Shown piece after piece: positions 1 to 10,806 of a DNA stretch of 64,000 nt. The translations under genes were made by a program, and so were the position numbers. How positions within the stretch are numbered: position 1 is the stretch's first letter; each line of letters begins with the position of its first letter. The stretch spans positions 1-64,000 of the forward strand of contig JADCRB010000156.1 of the NCBI GenBank assembly GCA_021464245.1. Reading direction: 5' to 3'. Under the pieces are notes generated by a model. The model was not told where the DNA came from. It worked only from the letters and a program-made list of their open reading frames with translations, and ran no database searches. The DNA comes from Carallia brachiata (taxonomy: Eukaryota; Streptophyta; Magnoliopsida; Malpighiales; Rhizophoraceae).

Positions 1-1264
1 TCGACCCAACAAAATGGTTGGCGTCGATCCGTTGTGACCCTCTCTGTCTTGCATTTGACTTTGAAATTGACAGCTCCCCCTGGTAGACATGCCCTGACTT
101 TCCACGTTATTTATTTAATGTACATGCTCTGCAACGCGTTTTTAATGACTTTTACTTGATGATTTTGTTTGATAATTTCTTTCCCTGTAATTCTAGCACA
201 ATGTTCTTGAGACTTTGTTAATAACCTCGGCGGGATTTCGAAGTTTACACCTCATTAGAGTTAAATCTCTCCTTATTTCAATTGAACTTAAAAAAAAAAA
301 CAAAAACAAAAACAAAAAATCACTCTTCATTTTATATTCGAGCTTTGAGAGTTTTATATTGTATATGAACCAAATGAATACAATTATGTAGACATTAATA
401 TCTCATATGTCGCGTTTGTGGGGTCGTCAAGATAATCACATATAGAAACCAATGTGGGAATTTCTGACTTGATTCATTTAAAATATGAATAACAATGTGC
501 AACTACGTGAGCTAAGCGAATGGCTCATAGAGGCGAAAAATTTGACAATCTTTTTAATTTAATGGTATTTAAAATTTTTCTGTAGTCTTCAATTTTTCTA
601 ATGTATGTATTATACTCACAAAAATATATGAATAAGATTGACAAATATCTTAATATAAAGTAGTGTTACGTGATTTTGCAAACAATCGACGACATTGCAA
701 GTATGTCGTTCTATAAATAAGGCCAAACGTATCCTTTTCTCATTGTGGCCATTTTCAAGTACGTCTTACTATAAATATTGATTATTAGAATTAACAGGGC
801 AGTTCGTGATTAATGGCTTGGCTTTCTAATTCTAATCCATTATCCATTCATTTCAAGATGGATGAGAGATGCATGTCCACCCGAAGCCGCTTTCAACGAC
901 TTACCCATGCAAGCTTTTTTCACTTGATCAACAACCAGCACAGAATTCTTAATTGTTCTAACTGAATTCTTAATTATTCTAAGTAACCTACTATCATCTA
1001 TTCTATATTAACTAGTAGAATATTTTTCTATTACTCTTACAAATTTGATAGAATTTTGCTCATATCAAAAGGGGGAAATTATAAAAAGCAAGTGGTTGCT
1101 ATTTTTATTCTTTTTTAAACATAATTCACTTATAATCTTACATAAAATAAATATACTCTATCATTTTTTTAATATAAATATTAACGAAATTTGGTCGGGA
1201 TCAAAAAATGACAAAAATAAAAAGAGTCTGTTTTAATTTGTTAAAACTAACACATGTTTATTTG
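1..1264. other. AT-rich intergenic DNA
   Basis: I see no credible gene here. The stretch is AT-rich, has short A and T runs, and all reading frames are broken. Small open frames such as the one near 1045-1236 are low-complexity (Lys, Asn, Ile, Phe) and match no family that I recognise. Confidence 0.6.
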
Positions 1265-1405
1265 TGAGGACTCAAATTAGTTGAATTAGTTAGAAAGAGT
1301 ATCTTCTACCTGTAAAATCAAAGGTTTAAATCTTTGATATCTCCCTCACTTTCTCTCGTCCCTAACAATTACCAAGTGTCATCTTCTTTGAAAAAAAAAA
1401 AAAAA
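1265..1405 (+). repeat. Possible tRNA-derived SINE
   Basis: The stretch has the layout of a plant SINE. A tRNA-like head contains a box-A-like part (TTAGTTGAATTAGTTAG) and a box-B-like part (AGGTTTAAATCTTTG). A pyrimidine-rich tail follows and ends in a run of 15 A at about 1390-1404. No clear target-site duplication was found by eye, so the boundaries are approximate and it could be an old copy. Confidence 0.4.
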
Positions 1406-1439
1406 TGGAGGCATGCTTATCCCTAACACTATCTTGAAT

Positions 1440-1703
1440 TTAATGTCTTATGGTCGTCTTTAGGGAACGAGAGACAACTTCTTCCCATGGAAGCGTTAGG
1501 CCCATGCCATGCTTGAAGCCATATTCCTCTTCAGCTATTTGAAGTAAGTTTTGAAAGTCCGGGTGGTCCAACCGTGATATTGGGACAATGCATCTGCTTC
1601 TATTCTCTCCAACATAAACAGCAAAATGGCCTTCGGCCATATCGTCCGGGAGGCCTTGTTGGTCATCGCCATGTCTCCTTTCAAAATTGGAGGAGGTAGC
1701 CAT
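1440..1703 (-). CDS. SAUR-family auxin-responsive protein
   Basis: An uninterrupted 87-residue intronless frame gives a small protein of the Small Auxin Up RNA family, whose members typically inhibit PP2C.D phosphatases and so favour plasma-membrane H+-ATPase activity and cell expansion. The conserved SAUR core is visible: GHFAVYVGE near residues 25-33, then RCIVPISRLDHPDFQNLL, EEEYGF and MGLTLPWEEVV. Most family members have Cys where this protein has Trp in the LPWEE part. The amino end is short and polar without a targeting signal, and the carboxyl end stops soon after the core, as in short SAUR71/72-like members. The ATG is the only one before the domain. Upstream DNA is AT-rich, and I could not pick out a reliable promoter element. 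It appears intact; expression is not shown by sequence. Confidence 0.85.
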   Translation of the reverse strand: MATSSNFERRHGDDQQGLPDDMAEGHFAVYVGENRSRCIVPISRLDHPDFQNLLQIAEEEYGFKHGMGLTLPWEEVVSRSLKTTIRH

Positions 1704-3552
1704 GTCAAAAGATGAACTTAGGGCTATTTGGTTTATTTGTTTGTTGTTGGTTGCTATTATTGTTATTTAATTACTATTATTATTGTTGATTGTTATTACT
1801 TTATTGTTACAGATCAATAAAATGAAATTATATATTTGATTATATTAATATTAACTATTACTGTTTAAACAAAAAAAAATGACTATTTTTTAAACATTAT
1901 GTTTTTTGTTTTCATTTTAGTATAGTAGATAATCTTTTTGTCTCTTACTAGTCTTATGAAAATATGTCTTAAATAATTATAAATAAAAATTCATTGAATT
2001 TGTGACATTCCATAATTTAAAAAAAATTATAAAATTCAAAATATCAGCACGCTTAACTGAACAATTAATTTTTAAAATGTTTATAAGAGAAATACTACAA
2101 AATTAATAATACTGATGTAACTGGTAAGATCATGCGCATATTTTGATTTGATGCCTATTGCTTAAGCCACTTCAACAGGTAGCAGATTTCTTGTCGCCGT
2201 TTCTGTCACCATGATTCGATCAACGTCTGAGGGTGCGAGCCATGAAGGTGGGATTTTGCCATGAAGGATTCTAGTTCGGACAATGTTGGTCTTCACAGTG
2301 TTTATGTTTTTGTAGTTTTTTCGTTTATGCAGTGAGATGGAAATAAACAACGAAGAGGGCCGTTGATTTTTTTTTTTAGTAATATTAAATATTTTAAAAA
2401 TCGTGTCATAAAATATCTTGAAATATATAATTATAAAAAGAATTATTAATTTTTTTATATTTTAATTTAATAGTATTAAAAAATTAAAAAAAATTTCATA
2501 ATTATATGTTTCGAAATATTTCATTACACAATTTTCAAAATATTTAGCACAACTCTTTTTTTTTTTTTTTTTTGGGCGAATATTCTTCCGTTCATGTTGG
2601 GGCTGCAAACCCCATTGTGGAATCTTTTATGCTTTTTCCTTCTGTCACACGCGTAGGAGTACTTGAGAGACTGAAGGGTTAATGGCTGAAGGAAGAATGC
2701 AAGTTAAAAGGCTAAATTAGTCATAAAATTTCAATCAGTAGCTGATACTTTTAAAAAGTAATAATTAAAATATTTAATTAAAATTTTTATCAACAACTAA
2801 TTACTAATAAATAATTTTGATTATTACTAATTAAAAAACTAAGACTTTGTTCGATTAATAGTCCAATTACAAAACTGACATTGAAACCACGCTATATCGT
2901 TCTGTGCTAGGAACGGGCACTTTTCCAGGCGTCCGGTTGGGACGCTAAAAGTTAAAACCTTTTTTTTTTTGGCAAACTTTTTGTGTATTATTTTGTTATA
3001 ACCAGTGTACGTGGGTGGACACTAAAGCATTATTTTTGTTTTTTCTTTCAACTTTTCTTAGTAGTTATAGTATTAAGAAAATAGTATTATTTTATTAAAA
3101 CTCCCTACAGGCACATTTTTATCATAAAAATAATCTTATGTCAGGTAGACTAATTTCTTTTTTTCTCTTTTTTTATTTTAATTGTGTGAACAATAACCTA
3201 TGCAGTAAAAAATAATAATATTCAACATTTTATATAGTAAAAAAATTTTAAAAAATAATAATGTTCATCAAAAAATTATAGTTTAATAAATTTTTAATTA
3301 TAAATAAATAAGATAAAAAATTTTAATTGTAGTTAAGATTAGTTAGAAATAAAAAAGATAATCTATTTTAATAAAACAAAAACATAATGTTTAAAATATA
3401 ATTTATTATTTAATCAGTAACAATTAGAATTAATTTAATTAAACACTATAATTTTATTTTATTCGTCAATAATAACAATTTATAATAATAATTAATAATT
3501 AACAATAATAATCAACATTTATCAACAACAACAATTATCAATAGTAAAACCA
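1704..3552. other. AT-rich intergenic DNA
   Basis: No supported gene. Contents are AT-rich DNA, T runs (for example at about 2551-2573) and dispersed TAATAA-type sequence. The short minus-strand frame at 2162-2350 has no recognisable domain. Confidence 0.55.
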
Positions 3553-3860
3553 GACACCCTCTAAGGTGACATGTAGATTGATCCAGACCTAACTTCCCTG
3601 CCCAATCTAACATCAAGACACTCCAATGATCTGTTCCTAAGGTGTGAGGTGCAGATTGAACCGGTCATGGATTCCCAGCCCAATCTAATCTGAAGACATT
3701 CTAATTTTGTTCCTGAGGTGCGAACCATAGCCACTAAATTAATATTAATATCTACGTGGTCAACTTCTGGAAGGATAACCACTTTATAATCTTTAGCAAT
3801 TGGATCCCATCCAAATCCACAGGATTCTCCACAAACATGCCTTTGAAAGGGAAATTTAAT
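3553..3860 (-). pseudogene. Truncated F-box gene copy (FBA part only)
   Basis: The minus strand repeats about 300 bp of the F-box gene found at 45971-47151. Recognisable words include CGFGWDPIAKDYKVVILPEV and NINLVAMVRT, which match GFGWDPIAKDYKVVILQEV and NINLVAMVHT in the larger copy. It also carries the same imperfect tandem duplication of about 80 bp (two versions of a segment that begins CACACCTTAGG or CGCACCTCAGG). There is no F-box motif and no carboxyl end, so it is a fragment and not a gene. Because it shares the internal duplication, it was copied after that duplication arose, or both descend from a common duplicated parent. Confidence 0.85.
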
Positions 3861-4497
3861 TTTGTAAAAGACTAATAATTTTTATAACAAAATTAATAAT
3901 TTTTATAATAAAAATTAAAAGATATTATTTTTTATTATAAATATTATCAATCTTATTTTATTTAAATATTAATCAAAATACTAAAATTCTATACAACAAT
4001 ATTTTCTTCTTTTTTTTTATACTGTACTACTATGTGTCTGGATCTACGACCATGTACTCCTTCGTTGAACTAAAAAAGGTAATTAACTGCTAACCCATAA
4101 ATTATAAGTCCTTAAGTTAACATTTAAGCACCAGATCGCTGAAAATTCGATTCAATTAGGTAAAATCATCCCGTCCCTATCCACATCATTTATTATCTTA
4201 ACATTTAACAATTAAATAGTTGATGCTCAATCAGTGAAGTGCATAAATTTGATTCTGATTTGAACATTTGTACACAGCTCAATCGACACCGTCCCAACTC
4301 TTAATCCAAAATAAAATTAAATATTTATTATTTTATTCATTTTTTTAATTTTTTAAAATAATTTTACATCATACACATATATTTTATTATTTTTTATTTC
4401 AAATTAACATCACTTATTACATAATATAATTTAAAATTACACTCATAAAAAATTTGAATCAAGTTAGAAATTCTCATTTGATAATTAAACTAGAGAA
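3861..4497. other. AT-rich intergenic DNA
   Basis: Nothing recognisable apart from A/T-rich sequence and TTATTTTATT-like words. No frame of useful length. Confidence 0.5.
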
Positions 4498-4880
4498 ATC
4501 GAAAATAATAGATTTTTTTCGATGAGTCCGTGAAAATTTTATCAGTAAAATTTTGGTGGAAGACAAAATCAACTTTGTATCTTATCAGATAAATCGTGAA
4601 CAATAGATAAAGATAATTCCGAGATAAGCAACTTAACTTTTGAAAACAGAACCAACCGCCTGAAAAAATCTCCTCTAATCGCCCCTGTAAATAATAGATT
4701 TTTTTCGATAAATCACTGAAGATTTTATCAGTAAAAATTGGTAAAATACAAGATCAATTTTGTATCTTACCAGATAAATCGTGAACAATAGATAAAGATA
4801 ACTCCGAGATAACTAACCCAACTTTTAAAAACAGAACCGACCGCCCGAAAAAGTCTCCTCCGATCGCGCCTGACCGATCC
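4498..4880 (+). repeat. Two-copy tandem repeat of about 190 bp
   Basis: Two adjacent direct copies start near 4498 and 4687. Both contain AATAATAGATTTTTTTCGAT, CAGATAAATCGTGAACAATA and a GACCGCC/CAACCGCC part followed by a CTCC-rich, GATCGC-containing end. Copies differ by scattered substitutions and small indels. Together with the TATAAATG box just downstream this could be the promoter part of an old solo LTR, but no ends were identified. Confidence 0.75.
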
Positions 4881-4931
4881 TCCCTCGCGACCTGGCCACA
4901 TCTCTCAACTCCCCTGACAAATCCAATATCC

Positions 4932-4939
4932 TATAAATG
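4932..4939 (+). promoter_or_regulatory. Possible TATA box
   Basis: TATAAATG lies downstream of the CTCC-rich 190-bp tandem repeat, in a locally GC-richer stretch. It may belong to an LTR-type promoter or be chance; no transcript is evident. Confidence 0.3.
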
Positions 4940-4968
4940 AGAGCCTGTAACTTCACTAAACCCAAGTC

Positions 4969-5098
4969 TAGGGCGCAGCTTTGGCTGCAGTGACTGGACA
5001 AATTTTCCTCTAACTATCAGGTTCGGGGTTCAATCTTAGAACTTTTTATCCTCGTTTTCTCTTTTACTTGCTGGTCACAAAAAAGAAAAGAAAAAAAA
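4969..5098 (+). repeat. Possible SINE with imperfect target duplication
   Basis: The unit starts CTAGGGCGCAGCTTTGGCTG, contains a box-B-like GGTTCGGGGTTCAATC near 5021-5036, and ends in an A-rich tail (AAAAAAGAAAAGAAAAAAAA). Flanks are AAACCCAAGTC on the left and AAACCCAAAGTCC on the right, which read as a target-site duplication with one inserted base. This is the standard layout of a tRNA-derived SINE. Confidence 0.5.
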
Positions 5099-5163
5099 AC
5101 CCAAAGTCCCTTTTCGAACTTGCCAGAGGGAATTTTTCATTGTCAGAGAGGGGAAGAAAAGCA

Positions 5164-5365
5164 ATGCTCATTCCCATGTCGGCGGCGGTGCGAGAAGCAA
5201 TTCTGGTTGGCACAATTGGTTAGTCAGATCATCATATCTTCATAGTTATCATGTCTTCTATGCTCTATGTCTTTTTCCTTAATTGTGGATGGGTGATATA
5301 TGACAGGTTTGTCACAAACTCAGAAGACTGATGATGATAAAGCTGAATTGAATGCACGACTTGAG
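5164..5365 (+). pseudogene. Unidentified two-exon gene fragment
   Basis: An ATG at 5164 opens a frame with Ser-Ala-Ala-Val-Arg-Glu-Ala-Ile; a GT at 5219 and a CAG at 5304-5306 bound a plausible intron. The second exon (5307-5365) continues in frame with LSQTQKTDDDKAELNARLE and ends at a GTATAG donor-like site. That gives about 38 joined residues in a locally GC-rich stretch, after which I find no continuation. I do not recognise the family. It may be the first exons of a transposed or truncated gene, or a gene whose later exons were lost. Confidence 0.35.
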
Positions 5366-5835
5366 GTATAGTGTAGTACTAACTACTAAGCGTTTCCATT
5401 TCTACAACTGCTACACAAGTCACTGAGTGTGCTCTTTTAGTTGACTACCTTTACTCACTGAGTTTTTTTTTTTTTTCGCTTTTCATTCTAATTCTTTTTT
5501 TCATTTTCAAAAGCCTCTTCACTCATAAATGTTTTTTTTTTTCTCTTCCATTAGCCATGACAACTCCAGAGAGGAGAGCACGGACGGCCGGAACTGCAGT
5601 ACTTGTCATCTTTTTTACAATTAATCACAAGGTCAAGTTCAAGGCATCTGTGCAGCAGTTGGTAGAAGAACGTTATTTTTACCTATGAAAAGTTTCAAGA
5701 TCAGAAAATTTTTTCCTCTACCTTCCATGCGCAACCAGTTGATAAGTTTTCGAGTCGGCCTCTGGCTTTTATTTTATGACTGGGTCCTTCCTTAACTCCA
5801 ACGACGGTAGACACAGGAAAATAATCTCCAATAAT
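5366..5835. other. No recognised feature
   Basis: Mixed sequence with a T-rich part at 5463-5545. I saw no continuation of the preceding exons and no other gene. Confidence 0.4.
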
Positions 5836-6160
5836 TTTCATTTTTTTTTCTTCTACAACCTGAACTTCTCTATTTGAGAGTTCTTGGTCTCACACCTCCA
5901 ACAAATTTTTTAATTTTTTAATGTAATGACAATAATGGCACTTATTATAATGAATATTATTTATATAATACTTGCTTCGTATATGAAATAAGCTTATATT
6001 GCGCTATGTTTCATGTGCGAAACAGTGTTATAGAAATAATATTCATTGTAATAAGTGTTATTATTGTCATTACATTAAAAAATTAAAAAATTTGTTTGAG
6101 GTGTGGGACTAAGAACTCTCAAATAGAGAAGTTCAGGTTGTAGAAGAAAAAAAAAGAAAT
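5836..6160. mobile_element. Foldback MITE with long inverted arms
   Basis: The left arm (about 5838-5965) and right arm (about 6033-6160) are inverted copies with few mismatches over about 125 bp. For example CTTCTACAACCTGAACTTCT on the left is found reversed at 6127-6146, and AATGTAATGACAATAAT is reversed at 6062-6078. The central 65-bp loop has no coding capacity. Such near-palindromes are typical of MITEs or foldback elements. I could not fix the target-site duplication, so the superfamily is open. Confidence 0.8.
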
Positions 6161-7457
6161 ATTGTTCCTGCAAAAGTTTTTTTTTTTCTTATTCCTTCTT
6201 TCCTTTTGTGTGTCTACAAAGTTGTACATTGTGTTGTTTAAGTGCGTGGTGACTTCTTTTTTTAGTAATCTTTTTCGTTTCTATAAATCTATTTAGAATC
6301 TTGTCATTAACAATATTTGTCTCGGCTGAAACCAGAGAACACACTAATAGTTTTAGTCGAAGCTAAAGGCTGCATGCACACAATCATGCTAAATCTTAAT
6401 CATCCAATTAAGAAAATTTTAAAATGGTAAATTACTCGTCAATCTGTTTTTAGTGAACAATAAAGGCAAATCTGCTTTATCAGTGCATCTTTAATTAATT
6501 AAATACATAAATAACATGAAAAGCCTCACTTGATAATTTACACCAAGAAATAAAATGGGGGTGTTCGCCAAGATTTTCTCTGTACTGAAAAAAGTAAGCA
6601 TCTATGTTAATTTCAGTTGGATGAAATTAAAAAAAAAAAAAAAACTAAGATTAAGTTGAAAATTTTGAAATTAATTTGTCAAAAATTTATTTGCCCTCAC
6701 TAAAAAATAAACATTGCCCCTTTAAATTAATAATTGAAAGAATGCAATTTTCACATACTATTAATTCTAATTTTTAACAAGTGTACAAATAATATCATAC
6801 CTTTGAAAGATGAAAAGAAAGGGCTAAAGAACAAAAATTAAAGGTTTGAGCGACTAATTGTCTCGACAATTCTACAACTGGGACCCCATAAGGTGGCCCA
6901 ATTGGTTGAACAACCTAACAAACGCCGACGAATTTCATTACAAATCTAGGCCCAAATTGTTTGTATCTTATTCCTTTAGAAGGGCCGAACAAAAAGCCTA
7001 ATTCCGCACGTCATAAATGCCGACTTAAGCCCAAAAATCGTTCGCAGACACTGACTTAGGCCCAAAACAAGTACTACTGACTCGTTATCCACTCTTCCAT
7101 TCTTCCCCTTTCTTGTGTTTCCGTATATAATGTAAAAATCCACCGAAATCACGGTCTCGTTACCAACCAAGAAATCAGCCGGAGCAAATTTCTTTCCGAA
7201 ATCGTGGTTGTTCTATTGTTGTTGTCTGGATTTTCTTTGTTTAGCATATGATAGTTTTGTGTTGAATTCTTAATCCATTAGTAATCCAAACAGAGTTTTA
7301 TCTCTGGTGAATTTTGAATTTTATGTGTTTTTGTTTTCTTTTCAAAGAATTTCAATTTGAGCATCTCGTTTGTGGCCTTCAATATTGAGTATTATATGTT
7401 TTCTTAGTATCTAACCTCAACAATTTAGAGAAAGACCTGTTAAATCTGACTTGCATC
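6161..7457. other. AT-rich intergenic DNA
   Basis: No supported gene. The minus-strand frame at 6976-7170 lacks family features and is bordered by non-coding sequence. Confidence 0.5.
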
Positions 7458-7581
7458 TTTTTTTTTTTTAATTTTTTAGACTTATAAAAGAGTATAATTT
7501 GAGTGATCAAGAATTTAAATCCTTAACCTCTCACTTATTACATATTATCAATGTCGTTTGAATTACGAGCTCACGGCAACG
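7458..7581 (-). repeat. Probable SINE, minus orientation
   Basis: In reverse complement this has a tRNA-like head (GTGAGCTCGTAATTCAAACG), a box-B-like GGATTTAAATTCTTG, and an A-rich tail that appears as the T run at about 7458-7475. The flanks TGACTTGCATC (7447-7457) and TGACCAGCATC (7582-7592) match at 9 of 11 positions, consistent with an aged target-site duplication. Confidence 0.55.
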
Positions 7582-8101
7582 TGACCAGCATCCTTACTTC
7601 CTTAGCTTTCCATAATTCCATTACATGTGGTGAATTCAATGTTATGCCAGTTGGTTTTAACCTCTAGTATAAAACGGTGCAATAAACACAACCACCATTT
7701 GTGTGACAAATGCGACGGTAGGGGTCACCTTGATTTGGTACTTGCACGCGATTAGATTGTAATCGAGCGATGCATTTCCCCGTTTTGATCTTATTTTAAA
7801 TATTTATTCCTCAAAAAATTCCTTGCCTTTATTTTATTTTATTTTATTTGTCTTTTGGCAAGATGATTCAATTCCTGTTTACCGAAATTAATAGCCCAAC
7901 TTTGGTCAAACAAAAAAAAAAAAGAGGAAATTGATAGCCCAACCGCTGTACCGCTGGACTCCATGAGTGGCAATTCACAGCTTATTTAGAGCTGGACTGT
8001 CCAAGTGACCTTTAGCATGACAGGCCCGATCCGCCTTTAGTCTCACTCAGCGTGGGGCAATTAGTCTCAGCAAACGCCTCGTGGCTCGTATTTAAGTAAA
8101 G
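7582..8101. other. No recognised feature
   Basis: Moderately GC-rich stretch after the SINE-like unit. No intact frame or RNA gene was recognised. Confidence 0.4.
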
Positions 8102-8551
8102 TTGTTAGAATCGGACTGATCATTGAACTAAAAATATTAGTGGGTTAAAGTTCAACCGATTCAACCGGTCGAACCAGTATTTATTAATATATATATATGT
8201 ATAAAAGTAATTAAAAAAATAATATTATGGTTATTAAATATTACTTTTTTTATTTTTAAGAATTCAATTAAAAGTTTTGATAAATTTAAAACTAAATTAA
8301 AATTTTTAATTAAATTTAAAGTTCAAATTATAATTTAAATAAATTTTGAGATCAAATTATAATTTATGAAATTTTTATTTAGTTTGAATCGGTTGAATCG
8401 GTTTGATTTTTTACCAATTTTTATTAGTTTGCTGACCGATTTTGACCAATCCAAGTTAAAGAGTCAAAAGTTACCATGAACTGATTTAGACTTTTAACCA
8501 ATCACTAGTTGAACTAATCAAACTGACCAACCTGATCAGATTCTAACAACA
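8102..8551. mobile_element. Non-autonomous element with inverted ends
   Basis: The left end reads GTTGTTAGAATCGGACTGAT and the right end, reversed, reads GTTGTTAGAATCTGATCAGG. Inner parts also pair (TCGGTTGAATCGG near the right arm versus CCGATTCAACCGG in the left arm). The 450-bp interior is AT-rich and non-coding. It is a MITE-like DNA element; superfamily not assigned because the target duplication is unclear. Confidence 0.6.
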
Positions 8552-8589
8552 CTGTTTAATACGCGGAATACAAGACAATCCTAAGAGGA

Positions 8590-9125
8590 TTGTTGCCAAA
8601 GCTTCAAAAGGATGCAGCTTTGTGATCTCAAACATATTGTCCTTGCACCGTTTATGTTCCCTTTACTTAAAAATGCACAAAGAATTATCAATAGACGGGA
8701 AAAAGAAAATTCATAAAGAACCATAATAAAAGAAAACAAGCAAACAGACACAAGAAGGAAAGAAACGTAAACAAAGTCTGAGGATTACCGTCATATAAAA
8801 CGGAGCGAAACAAGAATGAGTGTGAAGAGGGCAGATTCTTGGTGATATTATTTTGGGGGGTGATTTCTTCTAAGGGGGAATGGAATCGATGGCAATTAAC
8901 AAAGTTATTATAGAAAGGGAAGAAAGAAAGATGCTGGAAAACAGATGGACCGATCTTGGTTCTTGAAGAAAGAAACTGGCCACTGCCCACAGAGGAGATC
9001 AGACGGAGAGAGAAAGGGAAAGAAGGAGGGTGGAAGAGAGGAGGGAAACTGAGGAAATTAATTCATTAGAGGGCCAAAATGGAAAGCAACTGTTTTGATC
9101 TGGAGTGAGAGGGAGAGGCGGAGAG
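8590..9125 (-). repeat. Dispersed copy of an untranslated leader block
   Basis: This block matches the blocks at 20790-21200 and 26400-26770, and more distantly 18440-18595. Shared words are CTTGGTGATATTATTT, GGGGGTGATTTCTT, AAGAAAGAAACTGGCCA and the AGACGGAGAGAG stretch. In reverse complement the block ends in a donor-like site (GACG followed by GTAATCC; the other copies have AACG or AATG before GTAATT). It looks like the 5' leader exon and promoter of an unnamed minus-strand gene family, here without any coding exons after it. Confidence 0.65.
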
Positions 9126-9240
9126 CAGGGGAATATGATTCCCTTCAGGACACGGTTTTGTGACCGTTATATATTTGAAATACCTATAAAATTAGAAGAG
9201 GGAATAATTAAATTGGTAAAACAACACTGCTTTTTATTTA

Positions 9241-9665
9241 GGGTTAATTTAAAAAAAAATATTACTTTTATGTTTTTTAATAAATTTAGTATAATTTTTA
9301 AAAATTTATAAATTTAATACAGTTCAATTATTTTTTAAAAAATTTAGCACACTGTCAGTTAAAAATAACTAATTAAAAGTAACTGAATCCCTTAATATAT
9401 ACATGTGGCACGCCTATATATAAATTTAACACAGTTTAAAACTCTCAAATGTTATATGTGCATACTGAAAAATTTGATTATTTTTATCTGACAGTGTGCT
9501 AGATTTGTTAGAAAATAATTAAACTGTATTAGATTTATTAGTTTTTAAATGTTGTGTTAGATTTGTTAGAAAATAATTAAATTGTATTAGATTTATAAAT
9601 TTTTAAAAGTTGTGCTAAATTTGTAAAAAAAACGTAAAAATGGTGATATTTTTTGATATTAACTA
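9241..9665. mobile_element. Mutator-like MITE with 9-bp target duplication
   Basis: The element is flanked by TTTTATTTA at 9232-9240 and again at 9666-9674, a perfect 9-bp repeat. Its ends are inverted (GGGTTAATTTAAAAAA and, reversed, TAGTTAATATCAAAAAA), and inner arms pair widely, for example TTAGCACACTGTCAG at about 9345 and its reverse at about 9490. The right arm holds an internal duplication of about 65 bp (AGATTTGTTAGAAAATAATT occurs twice). The 9-bp duplication is the hallmark of Mutator-like elements. No transposase is encoded. Confidence 0.7.
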
Positions 9666-9674
9666 TTTTATTTA

Positions 9675-10027
9675 ATACATTAAAAAGAAAATGATAAAGA
9701 AATAGGAATTTCTAATTTAATTAATATTTTTCAATGAACATAACTTAATTATAATTTTACATCACACAATAAGTACAATCAATTTAAAATATAAAAGTAA
9801 AAAAAATAAATTATGTGGTGTTTGATTATGAGTGAATTTTACTCATATAAAAAAGAATGTAAAATTAACAAGTACTAGAAATTTAATAAAGTAAAAGAAA
9901 ACAATCAACAATGTAAAAAACGACACAAGGCAAAATAGAAATCACAAGATTAATAGTGTAAATGTAGAGGCTATAAATTCCAAAATTCATCCCCAGCTCT
10001 ACAACTTCAAGCAATGAGAAAAACGAA

Positions 10028-10059
<32 letters not shown>

Positions 10060-10422
10060 GAACCCCTCCAGTAAAGCGGAGTCGCGCTCCAATGACAGCA
10101 ACTGATGAAGCCCATCTCCGAGTTGCCATTATCTTACCTAATATTTTCATCCAGAGAAATGCCCACCAAGGCGCCAACAAACAATAGCCATCTGCTTTGT
10201 ATCTCCTTTTAGAGCCAAGCATGATCAGCTAGAAGAATTTAAATATTAACCAACGAGTTACAAATTGCACCAATCTTCCTTTTTAAAGATAGCAAAATAA
10301 TGACAATTAAGTTAAAGCAAAAATCTTAATTTTCTCTTATTCTCAACAGAAGAAAAGATATGCCACCCCCTTTAGAGTTTATAGGGTAATAGCATCATTT
10401 TAACATTAATCGCAGCTGAAGT
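9675..10422. other. AT-rich intergenic DNA with a microsatellite
   Basis: An (AAAT)n tract lies at about 10022-10058. The rest is AT-rich and without recognised coding exons. Confidence 0.6.
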
Positions 10423-10590
10423 TCAAGTAACTAGGAGAGGGTTGATTACAACTCCAATGAAGAATACCAAATCAGCATTCTCTTCCTTGACTACAAAGAT
10501 GAAAGGATGGTCAGCTATAAATGTTCGAGGGTTTGAGCGCGGCCCACTGGATCGGCTAACGATTTTTTGGAGCAGTGCTAGCAGGCTTAT
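10423..10590 (-). pseudogene. Relic of a serpin carboxyl end
   Basis: In reverse complement the sequence gives FIADHPFIFVVKEENADLVF followed by FIGVVINPLL and a TGA at 10423-10425, the strand-terminal signature of a serpin. It parallels [15 protein letters not shown] of the next serpin. Upstream, part of the reactive loop (Ser-Thr-Ala-Pro) is still visible near 10572-10583, but a stop and a frame change separate it from the tail. Nothing of the rest of the protein is present before AT-rich DNA begins. It is the remnant of a second, tandem serpin gene. Confidence 0.85.
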
Positions 10591-10806
10591 TAAATATGAA
10601 AGAACAATAGTTTAAAATTGTAAATATTCTAGCATTATTTAACCAAATATGAAAGAACAATAATGTTAGCACTATTTAACTATTATTTATTTCAAACTCA
10701 TATGGCCCATTTAGGAACTTGTACATGTATAATGTTCCTAATGATTTCACCACATCCCCACTTCATTACAGTTAGAAAACCAAATCCAAGCAATCCAAGA
10801 TAGATT

